Shown here piece by piece: positions 33,119 through 42,712 of a DNA stretch of 64,000 bases. Source of the stretch: JBHHUI01 sp965248775. Its GTDB lineage: Bacteria > Chloroflexota > Anaerolineae > Anaerolineales > JBHHUI01. The stretch covers positions 1,426,001-1,490,000 of the forward strand of contig OZ252150.1 of assembly GCA_965248775.1 (NCBI GenBank). Reading direction: 5' to 3'. The notes beneath the pieces were generated by a model, which did not search any database, was not told the DNA's origin, and worked only from the letters and a program-made list of their open reading frames with translations. Numbering within the stretch: position 1 is the stretch's first letter; each line of letters starts with the position of its first letter. The position numbers and the translations under genes were made by a program.

Positions 33119-34798
33119 ACCGCCGACATGCAAGCGAAGACGAAGAGAAGCGTGCGGTTTATCGCTTTAGGAATTGCGATTGCAGCCGGATTGATAGGTG
33201 CACTCACGCAATTGCGAGGCGGCCATGGATTAATCGCGACCTATTTCCCCAATCCGGACGACGCGGTCCCTCATCTGACACGAGTCGAAGAGATCGCACT
33301 TGTGAGTAGCAATGACAACGTCATCAACCCTACTGATCTATTTCGGATCGAATGGGATGGATATATCTGGATCAATCGCTTCCGAGACTACGAATTTTTC
33401 AGCCCGAAAGATATTAGCGGTCAGCTTGTCATTGATGGGCGATTCGTATTTGATTATTTGGTAGGACCGGTCAACAGCGATGGATATTTGTTTCAGCTTG
33501 ACAATGGGCTTCACGAGATAAAGTACATATCGGTCAAGTCTGATTCTGCACGGGAATATTTCTTTGCAGCCCTGGATTGGAATACACCACTCGGGCGTCG
33601 ACACGTGCCTGCAAACATGCTCTACTCTGCCGTCCTGGATGTAGATGACGCCATGTCGGCGCAACGTCGTGCCTGCGCGCATTCCATCGCACTCATCGCA
33701 TTGTTCGCTTGTATTCTCGTAATTGGCGCAACTTATACCTCGTTGCCTGATCACTGGTGGCATCGGCGAACGTTCTGGTTGTTGCTTGGGATCGTGCTGC
33801 TTGCGTTTACCTTATGAGTACTGTTTCTGCGTGACCTGGTGTTAAATTCGCCGCAATATCGAGTCCTCCCTTCCGGCTCGGAGCATCGTAGCTATGTCGC
33901 TGGCGCTGCAGATATTCTGCGCGGACTCTGGCCGCTACCGGGCAGTTTTTATGTACAACCCGGCATTACATGGCTGATCGGTACTCTCCATCGCGTTTTG
34001 GGTATAGATATTACGGCATTGCAAATCGTCCAGGTAGTCTTGAGCAGTCTGTCTGTGTTGCTTTGCTATACTATCGGTAGGAGAACGTTCGGCAGCTTAG
34101 CTGCCTGGATCGCTGCAATACTCTGGGCTAGCCTCCCACTTTCGATATTTTATGATGCCTACCCTCTCACGCACTCGCTTGAGGCAATATTTAGATTGCT
34201 TATTATATTGTTGTGGTTTAAGTCCATAAATTCAAATCAATCGGAATCGCACAATGCCTATGCGCAATTAGAAAGCCCAGCCGTCACAGGTCTGATCATC
34301 GGTGCGGCGGTTGTGCTCCGTCCATCGTTCCTGGCTTTCCTTCCACTCGTAGTTGGATCGATATTTTGGAAAAATCGGCAAGAATATCGGCTAGCACTTG
34401 TAAAAGTGTCCTTAGTGGCCGGCGCAGCAGTATTACCAATCTTGCCAGTGACACTCCACAACTACGACCAATCAGGTCGCTTTCAACTTGTTTCAGGCAA
34501 TGGGCCTGTCACTCTTTATTTGGGGAATAATCGTGATGCTGCGGGCATCGGCGAATATTCCCCGGCATTCCGGGCAACGCACGAATTGGTGAACCGCGGA
34601 GAAGTATCATTCACCGGCTAAACATTGGACGATATCTTAGCCGCACCCGCACGCTGGGTCGGGTTGATGGTTCGCAAGACAGCATTATATTTTGCAGCCA
34701 GCGAAATCCCCAACAACGTTGATTTTTATACAGAGGGTGTGTCAGTCTCTCCCTTGCTTACTGCCCTCCCCTTCCGCTTTGGTTTCCTTTCAACCGTA

Positions 34799-35617
34799 GG
34801 TAGTGGTTACATGGTAACTGATGGGGACCACGCTGTATTGTAGTAATGGAGATACAACTTGAGTACAGCTTCATGGTAAACGTCGGACTTGGAGAAAGAA
34901 AGAGTTTTGCGCACGAAGCGAGCCAGTCTCTGGCGCAAGGTGTTGTTCCAGCGTTCCACGTGAGATGTCTGGCCGCTTTCTTTGCCGACACTTTGGTGAG
35001 TGTCGTTTGGTAAAACCTTCTGGTAAGCGTGCCAGAAGTCGCTGAAGGAGCAACACGCTTTGTAGGATGCTGGGATGGATTTCCATAACGCGCGACAACT
35101 TTTTTCACTGCGGTCGCCAATAAAATAGGCCACCACTTGGCGCGTGCGCCGACACAGCGCGACCCATATCCAACGTTTATCGTTTTTTGTGCGTACAAAT
35201 GACCATAATTCATCCAATTCCAGCACATCATCCGTTTTTACGGTTTCTAAAGTGTCAGCCAGGTTCGGCATAGCGCCGGCCTTCTCCAGAATCCAGCGTG
35301 CTAATGTCTGCCGCGCGATGCCAAAGATGCGCTCAATGCCGCGCATACTGGCTCGCTCTCGATAGGTGCGTAGGACAAATTCTCTGATGAACTCAGGATA
35401 AGAACGGCTTTGCGGTTCCAACATTCCATAAGCGGCGCAATCGAGACAATGAAACTTCTGACCGCCTTTATAGTCTGTACCATTCTTGACAATGTTGAGG
35501 CTCCTGCACTTTGAACACTCATGCGTGATGACACTCTGGATCATTTTGGCGCTCCTCTGTTTGGCAGGCCAACAACTTACTTTTTCCAGACTCATCAGTC
35601 AACATGTAACCACTACC
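34799..35617 (-). mobile_element. IS1-family insertion sequence
   Basis: An 819-bp element with terminal inverted repeats starting GGTAGTGGTTACATG and an 8-bp target duplication CAACCGTA at 34791-34798 and 35618-35625. An 8-9 bp duplication is typical of the IS1 family. It interrupts the glycosyltransferase pseudogene in frame-preserving position. Confidence 0.92.
34807..35544 (-). CDS. IS1-family transposase (single ORF)
   Basis: A 245-residue protein with an N-terminal zinc ribbon (CSKCRS, then FHCLDC), a helix-turn-helix (RASMRGIERIFGIARQTLAR) and a DDE region (LELDELWSFVRTK, FSDFWHAYQKVLP, and ESGQTSHVERWNNTLRQR). Unlike classic IS1 it needs no frameshift between InsA and InsB parts. ATG 35544 has GAGGAG at 7 nt. 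Intact. Confidence 0.9.
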   Translation of the reverse strand: MIQSVITHECSKCRSLNIVKNGTDYKGGQKFHCLDCAAYGMLEPQSRSYPEFIREFVLRTYRERASMRGIERIFGIARQTLARWILEKAGAMPNLADTLETVKTDDVLELDELWSFVRTKNDKRWIWVALCRRTRQVVAYFIGDRSEKSCRALWKSIPASYKACCSFSDFWHAYQKVLPNDTHQSVGKESGQTSHVERWNNTLRQRLARFVRKTLSFSKSDVYHEAVLKLYLHYYNTAWSPSVTM

Positions 35618-36639
35618 CAACCGTAGGGCTTGCCGGATTGGCGCTCATGTTCGGGAGTAGAAAAGCCATCTCAGAAGGCAGTTGGATTATTGGGGTGAGT
35701 GTCCTTGTTCTTGCGCTTTCGACGGTGGCGTTCCATGTTGTCTCACGCTTTCGGGCGCCTATCTATGGGCCATTGACCATTTTGAGCGGTTATATGCTAG
35801 CTTTGCTGATACAGGCATTGCGTGATCGGAGCGTAATAAAGGTCATCAAAGTTACTAGCACGTTACTGATCTCGGCAACGATTGTGATCATTCTGCCGTG
35901 GATCGCCGAACGCACACTCGCACGTCCTGTTGTCAGAGATTTTCCAGAGGATGCCATTTCCATAAATGCCAACATCGGGACCGACTTTGAAATCGTCGGT
36001 TACAAATATTCGGCGGCAGTCGAGCCGGGAGAGCCCACTTTTATCAATCTTTATACACGATCAAAAACTGAGTGGGCTGACGATATTTATGCAACAGTAC
36101 AATTGTTCAACGAATCTGGGGACAAAATCGTGCAGGTGGATCAGCCACTCGGGACAGGGTCCTTTCCAGATTATCCCACTTCGCAATGGGTGCCGGGCGA
36201 GGTTGTGTGGGACCAATTCCTTCTTTTCCCACCAAAAGACATCGAAACGCCGATCGGCCTGGATGTGTTAGTTGCCATTTATGACCGCGAGTCTGGCGAA
36301 CGGTTTGGTGATGCCTGGTTGGCACCAATTGCTCTCACAAATCGTTCAAAGTTGGAACTGCCCGCCCAGGCAAAAACGATTAATGCTCGCATTGGTCCGG
36401 CGCTGCTACGCGGCTGGGAATACAAATTTTCCGAGGGCCAGTTGGCAATCAGCTTACACTGGCAGTCTATTGAACCAGCAAGTGCGAGAGGCGTGGTATT
36501 CCTGCATCTGTTCGATGAAGGCGGCAAGTTCGTTCTCGGGAAAGATACACCTCCACTCGCTGGTGCTTACCCCCTCTAAACGTCTGGCAGCCTGGCGAGA
36601 CCCTGGCAGACGCACATCAACTCGATGTATCTTCCCTAG

Positions 36640-38226
36640 CAGTTTGTCGGAGAGCAACCTGAGATAGCGAAATCGGTGATAATCTACGGGCATGGCTAGA
36701 AAATTCAAGAAACCCAATTACGAAGTGATGCTCAAACAGACAATCAGTCTGGAAGAAGCCCTGCCATCCAATCATTTGGCACGATTTGTGGTGGATGTTA
36801 TCGCCCAGTTGGATTTGGGTATGATCTATGCACAATATGCACCGACGGGTGGTCAACCTATTGCGCCAGAGATCCTGTTGGGATTGCTCTTCTATGGTTA
36901 TGCCAACGGGGTGTTCAGTTCTCGTAAGATTGAGAAAGCCACCTATGAGAGTATCCCATTCCGCTATATTGCCAGTGGGCTGCATCCTGACCACGACACA
37001 ATTGCCAACTTTCGCAAAACCTTTCTGGCTGAGATCCAATGAGTTATTTGTGCAGATCTTGCTCCTGGCCCAAGTTGCTGAGGTGCTGAAGTTGGGTAAT
37101 ATCAGTCTGGATGGTAGCAAGGTGCATGCTGATGCATCCAAGAGCAAAGCGGTCAGTTACAAGCGTCTGATAAAACTAGAGACCCAACTGCGCCAGGAAG
37201 TGAACAAACTCTTCGAACTCGGTGAGCAAGCTGATCAGGGTGATCTCCAGTTGCCGGAAGGGCTCGTCATTGAAGACGAAATTGCCATTCGCAAGAAACG
37301 TTTGGCAAATCTGGCAGAAGCCAAAGCCGTCTTAGAAGCCCGTGCGCAGGAACGATATGAAGCCGAGAGGGCTGAATACGAAGCCAAACAGCGTGAGCGG
37401 GAAGAAAAGTCTCGCAAAACTGGGCATAAACCCCGAGGTCGCAAACCGAAACCACCGCAGCCGGGACCACGGGACAAAGATCAGTACAACTTCACTGATC
37501 CGGACTCTCGCATCATGAAAAACAGCACCAATAATGGCTTCGACCAGCATTACAACGTTCAAGTTGCTGTGGAGCAGGAGAGCCTCTTGATTGTGGCGCC
37601 TTCACTTTCGAACCATCCGAATGACAAAAAAGAAGCTGAGCCAACCCTGGATGCCATCTCTCCAAAAGTAGGCAAACCAAAGGCTGCCGCTTTGGATTAT
37701 GGATATTTCAGCAAAGCGAACATCGCAGCACTTGAGAAGCTTGGCATTGATCCTTACATTGCTACCGGTCGCGAACCTCACCACAAAAGCTGGCGTACCT
37801 TCTTTGAACAAATGCCTGCTCCGCCACCGGAAGATGCCAGTCCGAAAGTCAAGATGGCTTACAAACTACAAACCGAAATCGGCAAAGCCAGCTACCGTTT
37901 ACGCAAATGCACAGTGGAACCCGTCATTGGTATCATCAAGGAAGTCCTGGGCTTCCGCCAGTTTTCTCTGCGCGGCCTGCCGGCAGCAGCCGGGGAATGG
38001 TGTCTGGTCTGCCTAGCGTTCAACCTCAAACGCATGCACACCCTCTACCAAGCAAAGGGTGTGCTTTAGCCGGGGCTGCTTTGGCGCGCCTGCTACTCGC
38101 TGAGAGAAGGTGGTTTGCCCTCCATGAAATGCACACTGTTTTACGCTTGTTTTGTCGCAATCAACTGCTCATTTTGCCCTGTAGGGCTATTCATGTTGTA
38201 AAAGTACTTGTCTCTCCGACAAACTG
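36640..38226 (+). mobile_element. IS1182-family insertion sequence
   Basis: A 1587-bp element whose ends begin CAGTTTGTCGGAGAG in inverted orientation, flanked by CTAG at 36636-36639 and 38227-38230. Its excision with one CTAG fuses VSS-L-GAGEYKILTGLY in frame in the host pseudogene. The transposase is frameshifted. Confidence 0.88.
36692..38069 (+). pseudogene. IS1182-family transposase with a 1-nt frameshift
   Basis: The first part runs from ATG 36692 (MARKFKKPNYEVMLKQTISL) to FRKTFLAEIQ and a TGA at 37040-37042. The second part, in the next frame, continues ELFVQILLLAQVAEVL, then LGNISLDGSKVHADASKSKA, the Asp-rich ALDYGYFSKAN segment and CTVEPVIGIIKEVLGFRQF with the catalytic Glu. One extra T in CAATGAG separates the frames. 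There is no slippery heptamer, so a programmed shift is unlikely and the enzyme is probably dead unless the base is an error. Confidence 0.85.
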
Positions 38227-38435
38227 CTAGGGGCGGGAGAATATAAAATTCTCACTGGACTATATGACCCGGCAACCGGTGAGCGATTTATTGTATTGAA
38301 CGCAGACGGTAGTGAAGTTCCCGAACGTATCGTCAATCTGGGCAACGTGGATATCCCCTGAAGAAAAGGAGTGCTAGAAGGTGTTGGATCGCTGTAGTCT
38401 TATCGAAACATCTATTGACGCAGGATGATTAACAC

Positions 38436-40403
38436 TTAAATTGCTGAAACAGGAATCAGGTCAGCGTTCTTAGTGATTTTCTTTTTCCGGCCTCGTAAGT
38501 GCTTTGGGATGACCTCGGGACATTCCCAGGCTTCAGCCGGTGTTTTCATGCGCTTATCCAAAAACTTCGGCAGAATGCCACAAGCAAAGCATTTATCCCG
38601 ACAATCGACGCGAGTTTCGCCAGTCAGGCTCCATTCCCAATCCTCCCAAAGAAACTTTTTCTTCACAGCCGCGTCGATATGGTCCCAGGGGAGTATTTCG
38701 TCTTTTCCCCGAAGGCGATGCGTATAGAAATTGGGATCGAGGCCAGCGCTCTCAAATGCTCCCATCCATGCGTCGTAATCGAAATGCTCCCACCAAGCAT
38801 CGAATCTGGCGCCATTTTTGTAAGCGGTCTCGATTATTTCGCCGAGCCTGCGGTCACCCCGCGAGAGCCACACTTCCATCATCGTTTCCAACGGCTTGTT
38901 TAGATTTAATTTTATACCGGGGCCACGTAGCTTGCGTCGCAGTAGGTCCTGTTTCGCCCGTATCTGCTCTAATGTGTCCGAAGGCGACCACTGAAAAGGA
39001 GTGTGGGGTTTCGGTACGAAGGTACTCACGCCGGCATGGAGTTTGGCCTTGTTACCCAGTACCTTGCGCCCCTCTTCGCGTACGGCGAAACATAAATCCA
39101 CAATGGCCTGAACGTCCTCAAGTGTCTCTGAGGGATGGCCAATCATGAAATATAGTTTGATGGTTTTCCATCCCCGTGAATAGATTTCGCGGGCTGTATC
39201 AAGCACCTGTTGCGAAGGAACAGCTTTATTGATAATTTCGCGCATTCTCTCCGTTGCTGCTTCTGGCGCTAAAGTAAATCCACCCTTTCTACCTCCGGCG
39301 GCGTTTAACTTGTCCATCAATTCGACCGAAACACTTTCAATTCGCAGGGACGGTAACGAAATATTGAGGTGCAAATCGCCGAAGTTTTCAGAGATGGCAT
39401 CAACCAAAGGGCCGACATCTCGATAGTCCGATGAAGACAATGAGAGCAGCGCCACTTCTTCAAAGCCGGTCTTCTCAATCATCGCTCCAACCGCTGCCAC
39501 GATTTCTTCGACGCTCCGTTCTCGGACGGGTCTGGTCACCATCCCGGCGTGACAGAAACGACAGCCACGGGTGCACCCGCGCATGATCTCAATGGCTGCC
39601 CGATTATGGACAACATCCACAAATGGAACGATGAAGTCCGTGAGTGGTGGTGGGAGTTCTTTTACTATCGTTTTGAGGACCGGAAATTGTGCTGTGGACT
39701 CCGTGGGAACGACGCGGGATAGAGTCCCGTCTGAGTGATACTCCACTTCGTAGAATTCGGGTACATAGAACCCGGAAAGTTGAGCAACCCGCCTCTTCAA
39801 TTCCCGTCGATCGTCTGAGTTCTCCTGCTTCCATTCGCGCACAACTTCCAGCACCTGAACCATTGCATCTTCACCCTCGCCGATCAGGAAGGCATCGATG
39901 AAATCGGCCATTGGTTCCGGGTTGTAGGTGGCATGGCCGCCGGCCACAACGAGTGGGAACGACTGCGCGGCGCGATCTCGGTCTGCTGTCCTGAGCGGCA
40001 TTCCCGCCAATGAGAACAAGTGAAGCACATTTGTATAGAGCTGCTCATAAGGCAACGAGAGGCCGATCACATCAAAATCAACAATTGGATGCTTAGACTC
40101 GAGCGCATATAGTGGTACGCGCTCGCGTTCCATCACCTCATCCATATCATCCCAGGGCAAATAGACTCGCTCGGCCAGCATATCGTCGTGTTTATTGATG
40201 ATGTCGTGAAGTATGGCCAGGCCAAGATTCGACATGCCGAGATCGTAAATATCCGGGAAGGCGAGCGCGAGTTTTACCCGCTCAGATGTCCAATCTTTAG
40301 AAATGCTATTCAGTTCACCACCGGTGTAGCGTGCCGGCCGTTGAACTTCGAGCAGGACCCGTTCCAGAATATTTTCAATTTCAGTTGGTGTAATTTTTAT
40401 CAT
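38436..40403 (-). CDS. TIGR03960 family B12-binding-like radical SAM protein
   Basis: A 655-residue protein with a cobalamin-binding-like N-terminal domain (LALAFPDIYDLGMSNLGL, GGHATYNPEP, FLIGEGEDA) and a radical SAM core with EIMRGCTRGCRFCHAG (the CxxxCxxC cluster site). The C-terminal region has VDCRDKCFACG, a likely second metal site, and ends with a lysine-rich tail. The usual neighbour, the TIGR03936 protein, is on the other side of the decayed insertion at 33128-38361. Its substrate is not established. It begins just after a terminator of the SPFH operon. Confidence 0.92.
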   Translation of the reverse strand: MIKITPTEIENILERVLLEVQRPARYTGGELNSISKDWTSERVKLALAFPDIYDLGMSNLGLAILHDIINKHDDMLAERVYLPWDDMDEVMERERVPLYALESKHPIVDFDVIGLSLPYEQLYTNVLHLFSLAGMPLRTADRDRAAQSFPLVVAGGHATYNPEPMADFIDAFLIGEGEDAMVQVLEVVREWKQENSDDRRELKRRVAQLSGFYVPEFYEVEYHSDGTLSRVVPTESTAQFPVLKTIVKELPPPLTDFIVPFVDVVHNRAAIEIMRGCTRGCRFCHAGMVTRPVRERSVEEIVAAVGAMIEKTGFEEVALLSLSSSDYRDVGPLVDAISENFGDLHLNISLPSLRIESVSVELMDKLNAAGGRKGGFTLAPEAATERMREIINKAVPSQQVLDTAREIYSRGWKTIKLYFMIGHPSETLEDVQAIVDLCFAVREEGRKVLGNKAKLHAGVSTFVPKPHTPFQWSPSDTLEQIRAKQDLLRRKLRGPGIKLNLNKPLETMMEVWLSRGDRRLGEIIETAYKNGARFDAWWEHFDYDAWMGAFESAGLDPNFYTHRLRGKDEILPWDHIDAAVKKKFLWEDWEWSLTGETRVDCRDKCFACGILPKFLDKRMKTPAEAWECPEVIPKHLRGRKKKITKNADLIPVSAI

Positions 40404-40421
40404 ATTGCCATTACGAAATAA

Positions 40422-40457
40422 GACCCGGCTTTCAGTGCGTTCAACGAAAACCGGGTC
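40422..40457 (-). terminator. Terminator after the SPFH gene
   Basis: GACCCGG and CCGGGTC pair around a long loop (extended by TTTTC/GAAAG-type pairing) and are followed on the minus strand by TTATTT. It separates the SPFH operon from the radical SAM gene that starts at 40403. Confidence 0.65.
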
Positions 40458-40484
40458 ATAGCTGTTCAGCGTAGAACTGTTGCT

Positions 40485-41561
40485 CTAACTCGCCATGAAT
40501 TCGTCGAGTGCTATCTTCGCGATGCGGAATGAGGCGCCAAGTTTTTTGGCCTTGATGTCGCCTGCCTCTATCATCGTCATAATGTCTGCTTCTGTGACTT
40601 GGAGATAGCCCGCTGCTTGTCCAGGAGTCATTACGGCTGGGAGCGTAGCCGTAGCTGCTCCGCCTCCGCCCGGTGCAGTTGGTGGGGGTGTTGGCACTCC
40701 AGTATTTTGCACTCCACCTTGGAAAGCTTGGCCCATGATGTTGCCAATTCCAAGACCGGCTCCGATGCCAGCGGTGAGCCCGGCTCCGCCGCCTTCGTTT
40801 TGGGCAGCATCTCGCATCGCATCAGACGCCTGCAATTGGGTATAAGTGGCGACATCCAGGAGCCCCATCGCGCGCAGCTCCTCAGCAGATTTGCTGCTCG
40901 GCTTGAGCGATTCGATATAAAATCGTTTGAGGGTGATACCAATGGCTTTAAACTCGTCCTCGGCTTTAGCTCGTACACCTGCGCCAATTTCCTCAGTTAA
41001 TCCGATCAAATCCAGAACGCTCTTGTTCTGTTCAGTCGCAAGAGTTCCCAACATGTCCTGCAATTTACTCAATAGAATGGAACGGAAACGATCTTGAATG
41101 TCCGCAGTCGTGTAGTTGCCCTGTTGACCCACGATCTGGTTTACAAACTGCTGGGCATTCCCAACTTCGAAGGAATATTTTCCAAAGGCCTGAATCAATG
41201 TAATCCCGAGGCCCACGCCTGGATTCTTTACCAGGATCGGTTGCGGAGTGCCCCAACCTTGATTGGGAAATTCGCGCATCGAGACAAAGTAGACTTCGGC
41301 TGGGAATGGAGTGCGGTCATTAAACGCACGTCCAATAAAGTCAATTATGACCGGTATATTTGCAGTCGCGATTGTGTGTCGGCCCGGCTCGAATGTGTCG
41401 AGTGCGCGCCCATCCCGAAAGAACACAGCATTCTGTGATTCTCGGACAATTACCTGCGAACCGATCCTAAAGTCACCCGATCCGCTCTCGGGAAAACGGT
41501 GAACGATCTCGTTTCGCATTTCAGTTGGGTATTCAACTACGTCAAATATCCGGCGAGCCAT
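40485..41561 (-). CDS. SPFH/YdjI-like protein with C-terminal excisionase-type HTH
   Basis: A 358-residue protein. Residues 25-250 are an SPFH (band 7) domain of the virion-core/YdjI type (SQVIVRESQNAVFFRDGRAL, FEPGRHTIAT, IGITLKRFYIESLKP). A Gly/Ala/Pro-rich linker follows, and residues 305-358 match a MerR/excisionase helix-turn-helix (MTPGQAAGYLQVTEADIMTM, then LGASFRIAKIALDEFM). There is no membrane helix. SPFH proteins form membrane-associated rings; the HTH could bind DNA or a partner peptide. It closes the operon with the helical protein, zinc-ribbon protein and DUF2207 protein. Confidence 0.88.
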   Translation of the reverse strand: MARRIFDVVEYPTEMRNEIVHRFPESGSGDFRIGSQVIVRESQNAVFFRDGRALDTFEPGRHTIATANIPVIIDFIGRAFNDRTPFPAEVYFVSMREFPNQGWGTPQPILVKNPGVGLGITLIQAFGKYSFEVGNAQQFVNQIVGQQGNYTTADIQDRFRSILLSKLQDMLGTLATEQNKSVLDLIGLTEEIGAGVRAKAEDEFKAIGITLKRFYIESLKPSSKSAEELRAMGLLDVATYTQLQASDAMRDAAQNEGGGAGLTAGIGAGLGIGNIMGQAFQGGVQNTGVPTPPPTAPGGGGAATATLPAVMTPGQAAGYLQVTEADIMTMIEAGDIKAKKLGASFRIAKIALDEFMAS

Positions 41562-41606
41562 TTAATCTGCCTCCTGGTAACCAATCAATCCGGCTGGTTT
41601 GATGGG

Positions 41607-42122
41607 CTAAAGTCCTGTAAGTACGTCCTTCCGATGCTCAAACGCTGTGACACCTTCTTGTGCCGTCGTAACCACATGTCGGACGGCGGCTGCGACTCCA
41701 TCGCCGCCAATCGAAATGTTCAAATTGTCAATTGCGTTCGACAGCTTTTCTACGCCGTCGAGCATGGCGAGGTCATATTCGTACAATTTTTCAAGTTCAT
41801 CTTCGTTGACCTTTACGGTATCGAAGAAACCAGAATATCCATAAGCCGCCGTTGTAACCGCATCAATGATCATTCTTAGCTTGACCACGGCACGCTCGAC
41901 ATCGTCAACATGCTCGATGGCACCTTCATTGACAAGCGTCACCTGAATTTCCGAAAGCCGCTCAAGTTGTTCCTGAAAACGATTGCCAATGCTCTCCCGA
42001 ACGACCTTATCGGTTTGACGGCGCTTTTCGCGCTCAAGATAACCACCGACGCCAGGAATTTTGGCAGCGAGTTTTTCAAGTGCTGTACGTGATTCGCTTA
42101 CGTTGTCGTATAAATCGCCCAT
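41607..42122 (-). CDS. Helical (coiled-coil) protein of the SPFH operon
   Basis: A 171-residue, mostly alpha-helical, charged protein (KLAAKIPGVGGYLEREKRRQ, AVVKLRMIIDAVTTAAYGY, LDGVEKLSNAIDNLNISIGG). Such proteins of this length occur next to SPFH and DUF2207 genes in Chloroflexota, as I recall, but have no name. A GAGG site precedes the ATG. It lies between the zinc-ribbon and SPFH genes and is intact. Confidence 0.75.
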   Translation of the reverse strand: MGDLYDNVSESRTALEKLAAKIPGVGGYLEREKRRQTDKVVRESIGNRFQEQLERLSEIQVTLVNEGAIEHVDDVERAVVKLRMIIDAVTTAAYGYSGFFDTVKVNEDELEKLYEYDLAMLDGVEKLSNAIDNLNISIGGDGVAAAVRHVVTTAQEGVTAFEHRKDVLTGL

Positions 42123-42145
42123 ACGTATTTCCTCTAACTCTCCAA

Positions 42146-42657
42146 CTACGATAAATAATACTCAGTTCCACAATGTTTGTACTTCGTAACGCCTTTACCC
42201 GCAAGTGCAACTTCCCCACCACAACGCATGCATTCTGTGAGGTCCTTCAATTGAGCTGCCTCGGAGCTATATAAAACTCCCTCGTCCCAGTTGATATAAC
42301 CATTGAATACTCCCAAACCAACTAAATTATACACCCAGCGTTGTACTTCCGATTTAGGTGATTGAAGCTCTACAACCGCAGCACTGATGCTCAGTTCACC
42401 CCTTGTCGTTACCATGTCTAGCAATTGTCTCTGCTTGGCAACCAGAACATTTTCAGCAGCTTCAGCCTTTGATCTATAGAGTAAAAACGCGCCCAATCCA
42501 AATGCGGGAAGTGTGACAACCATCAATAGAATAGCGCCAACAATTAATCCCCCGTTTCAAGACCGCTACCACGTAGAATAACAAGGGCAATGATGCCAAA
42601 AACGTCTAAGATTGTTGCTCCAACAATTATGATCTTTGCAGTAGTACTTCCTGTCAT
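42146..42657 (-). pseudogene. Membrane-anchored winged-helix/zinc-ribbon protein with 1-nt deletion
   Basis: From ATG 42657 (AGGA upstream) the frame encodes a first membrane helix (AKIIIVGATILDVFGIIALVIL) and reaches ETGD then TAA. Adding one G to a run of five restores ETGGLIVGAILLMVVTLPAFGLG, a second helix, and a 170-residue protein. It goes on with a winged-helix-like part (LLDMVTTRGELSISAAVVEL) and a zinc ribbon CMRC...HC in which the third Cys is replaced by Tyr (KYKHCG). Fragment ORFs do not start at plausible sites, so it is a pseudogene, or a homopolymer read error. Confidence 0.75.
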
Positions 42658-42712
42658 TTCTTCTTCCTATAATGCCTATACGCATAAAAATAGCTGGAGT
42701 TGCACAGACCCA

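Larger units (their letters stand above)
33128..38361 (+). pseudogene. Decayed PA14-domain GT-C glycosyltransferase-like membrane protein with two IS insertions
   Basis: The ancestral ORF of about 938 codons begins at 33128. After an N-terminal helix, residues 35-170 resemble a PA14 domain (GLIATYFPNPDD, FRIEWDGYIWI, VIDGRFVFDY), then come polytopic ArnT-like segments (VLPSGSEHRSYVAG, GITWLIGTL) and a C-terminal beta domain ending NLGNVDIP. Lesions are TGA at 33815-33817, TAA at 34619-34621, an IS1-like element at 34799-35617, a 1-nt deletion near 36575 (YPLLNVWQPGE is restored by adding one base) and an IS1182-like element at 36640-38226. Removing each IS with one target copy rejoins the frame exactly, so I am confident it is one former gene. 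It separates two normally linked radical-SAM genes. Confidence 0.88.

Noticed and set aside
33815..33817. TGA in the glycosyltransferase gene as a selenocysteine or reassigned codon
   Set aside because: A TAA, a 1-nt deletion and two IS insertions in the same gene make simple decay the better explanation.
37030..37045. Programmed frameshift in the IS1182 transposase
   Set aside because: No slippery heptamer is present and this family uses a single frame.
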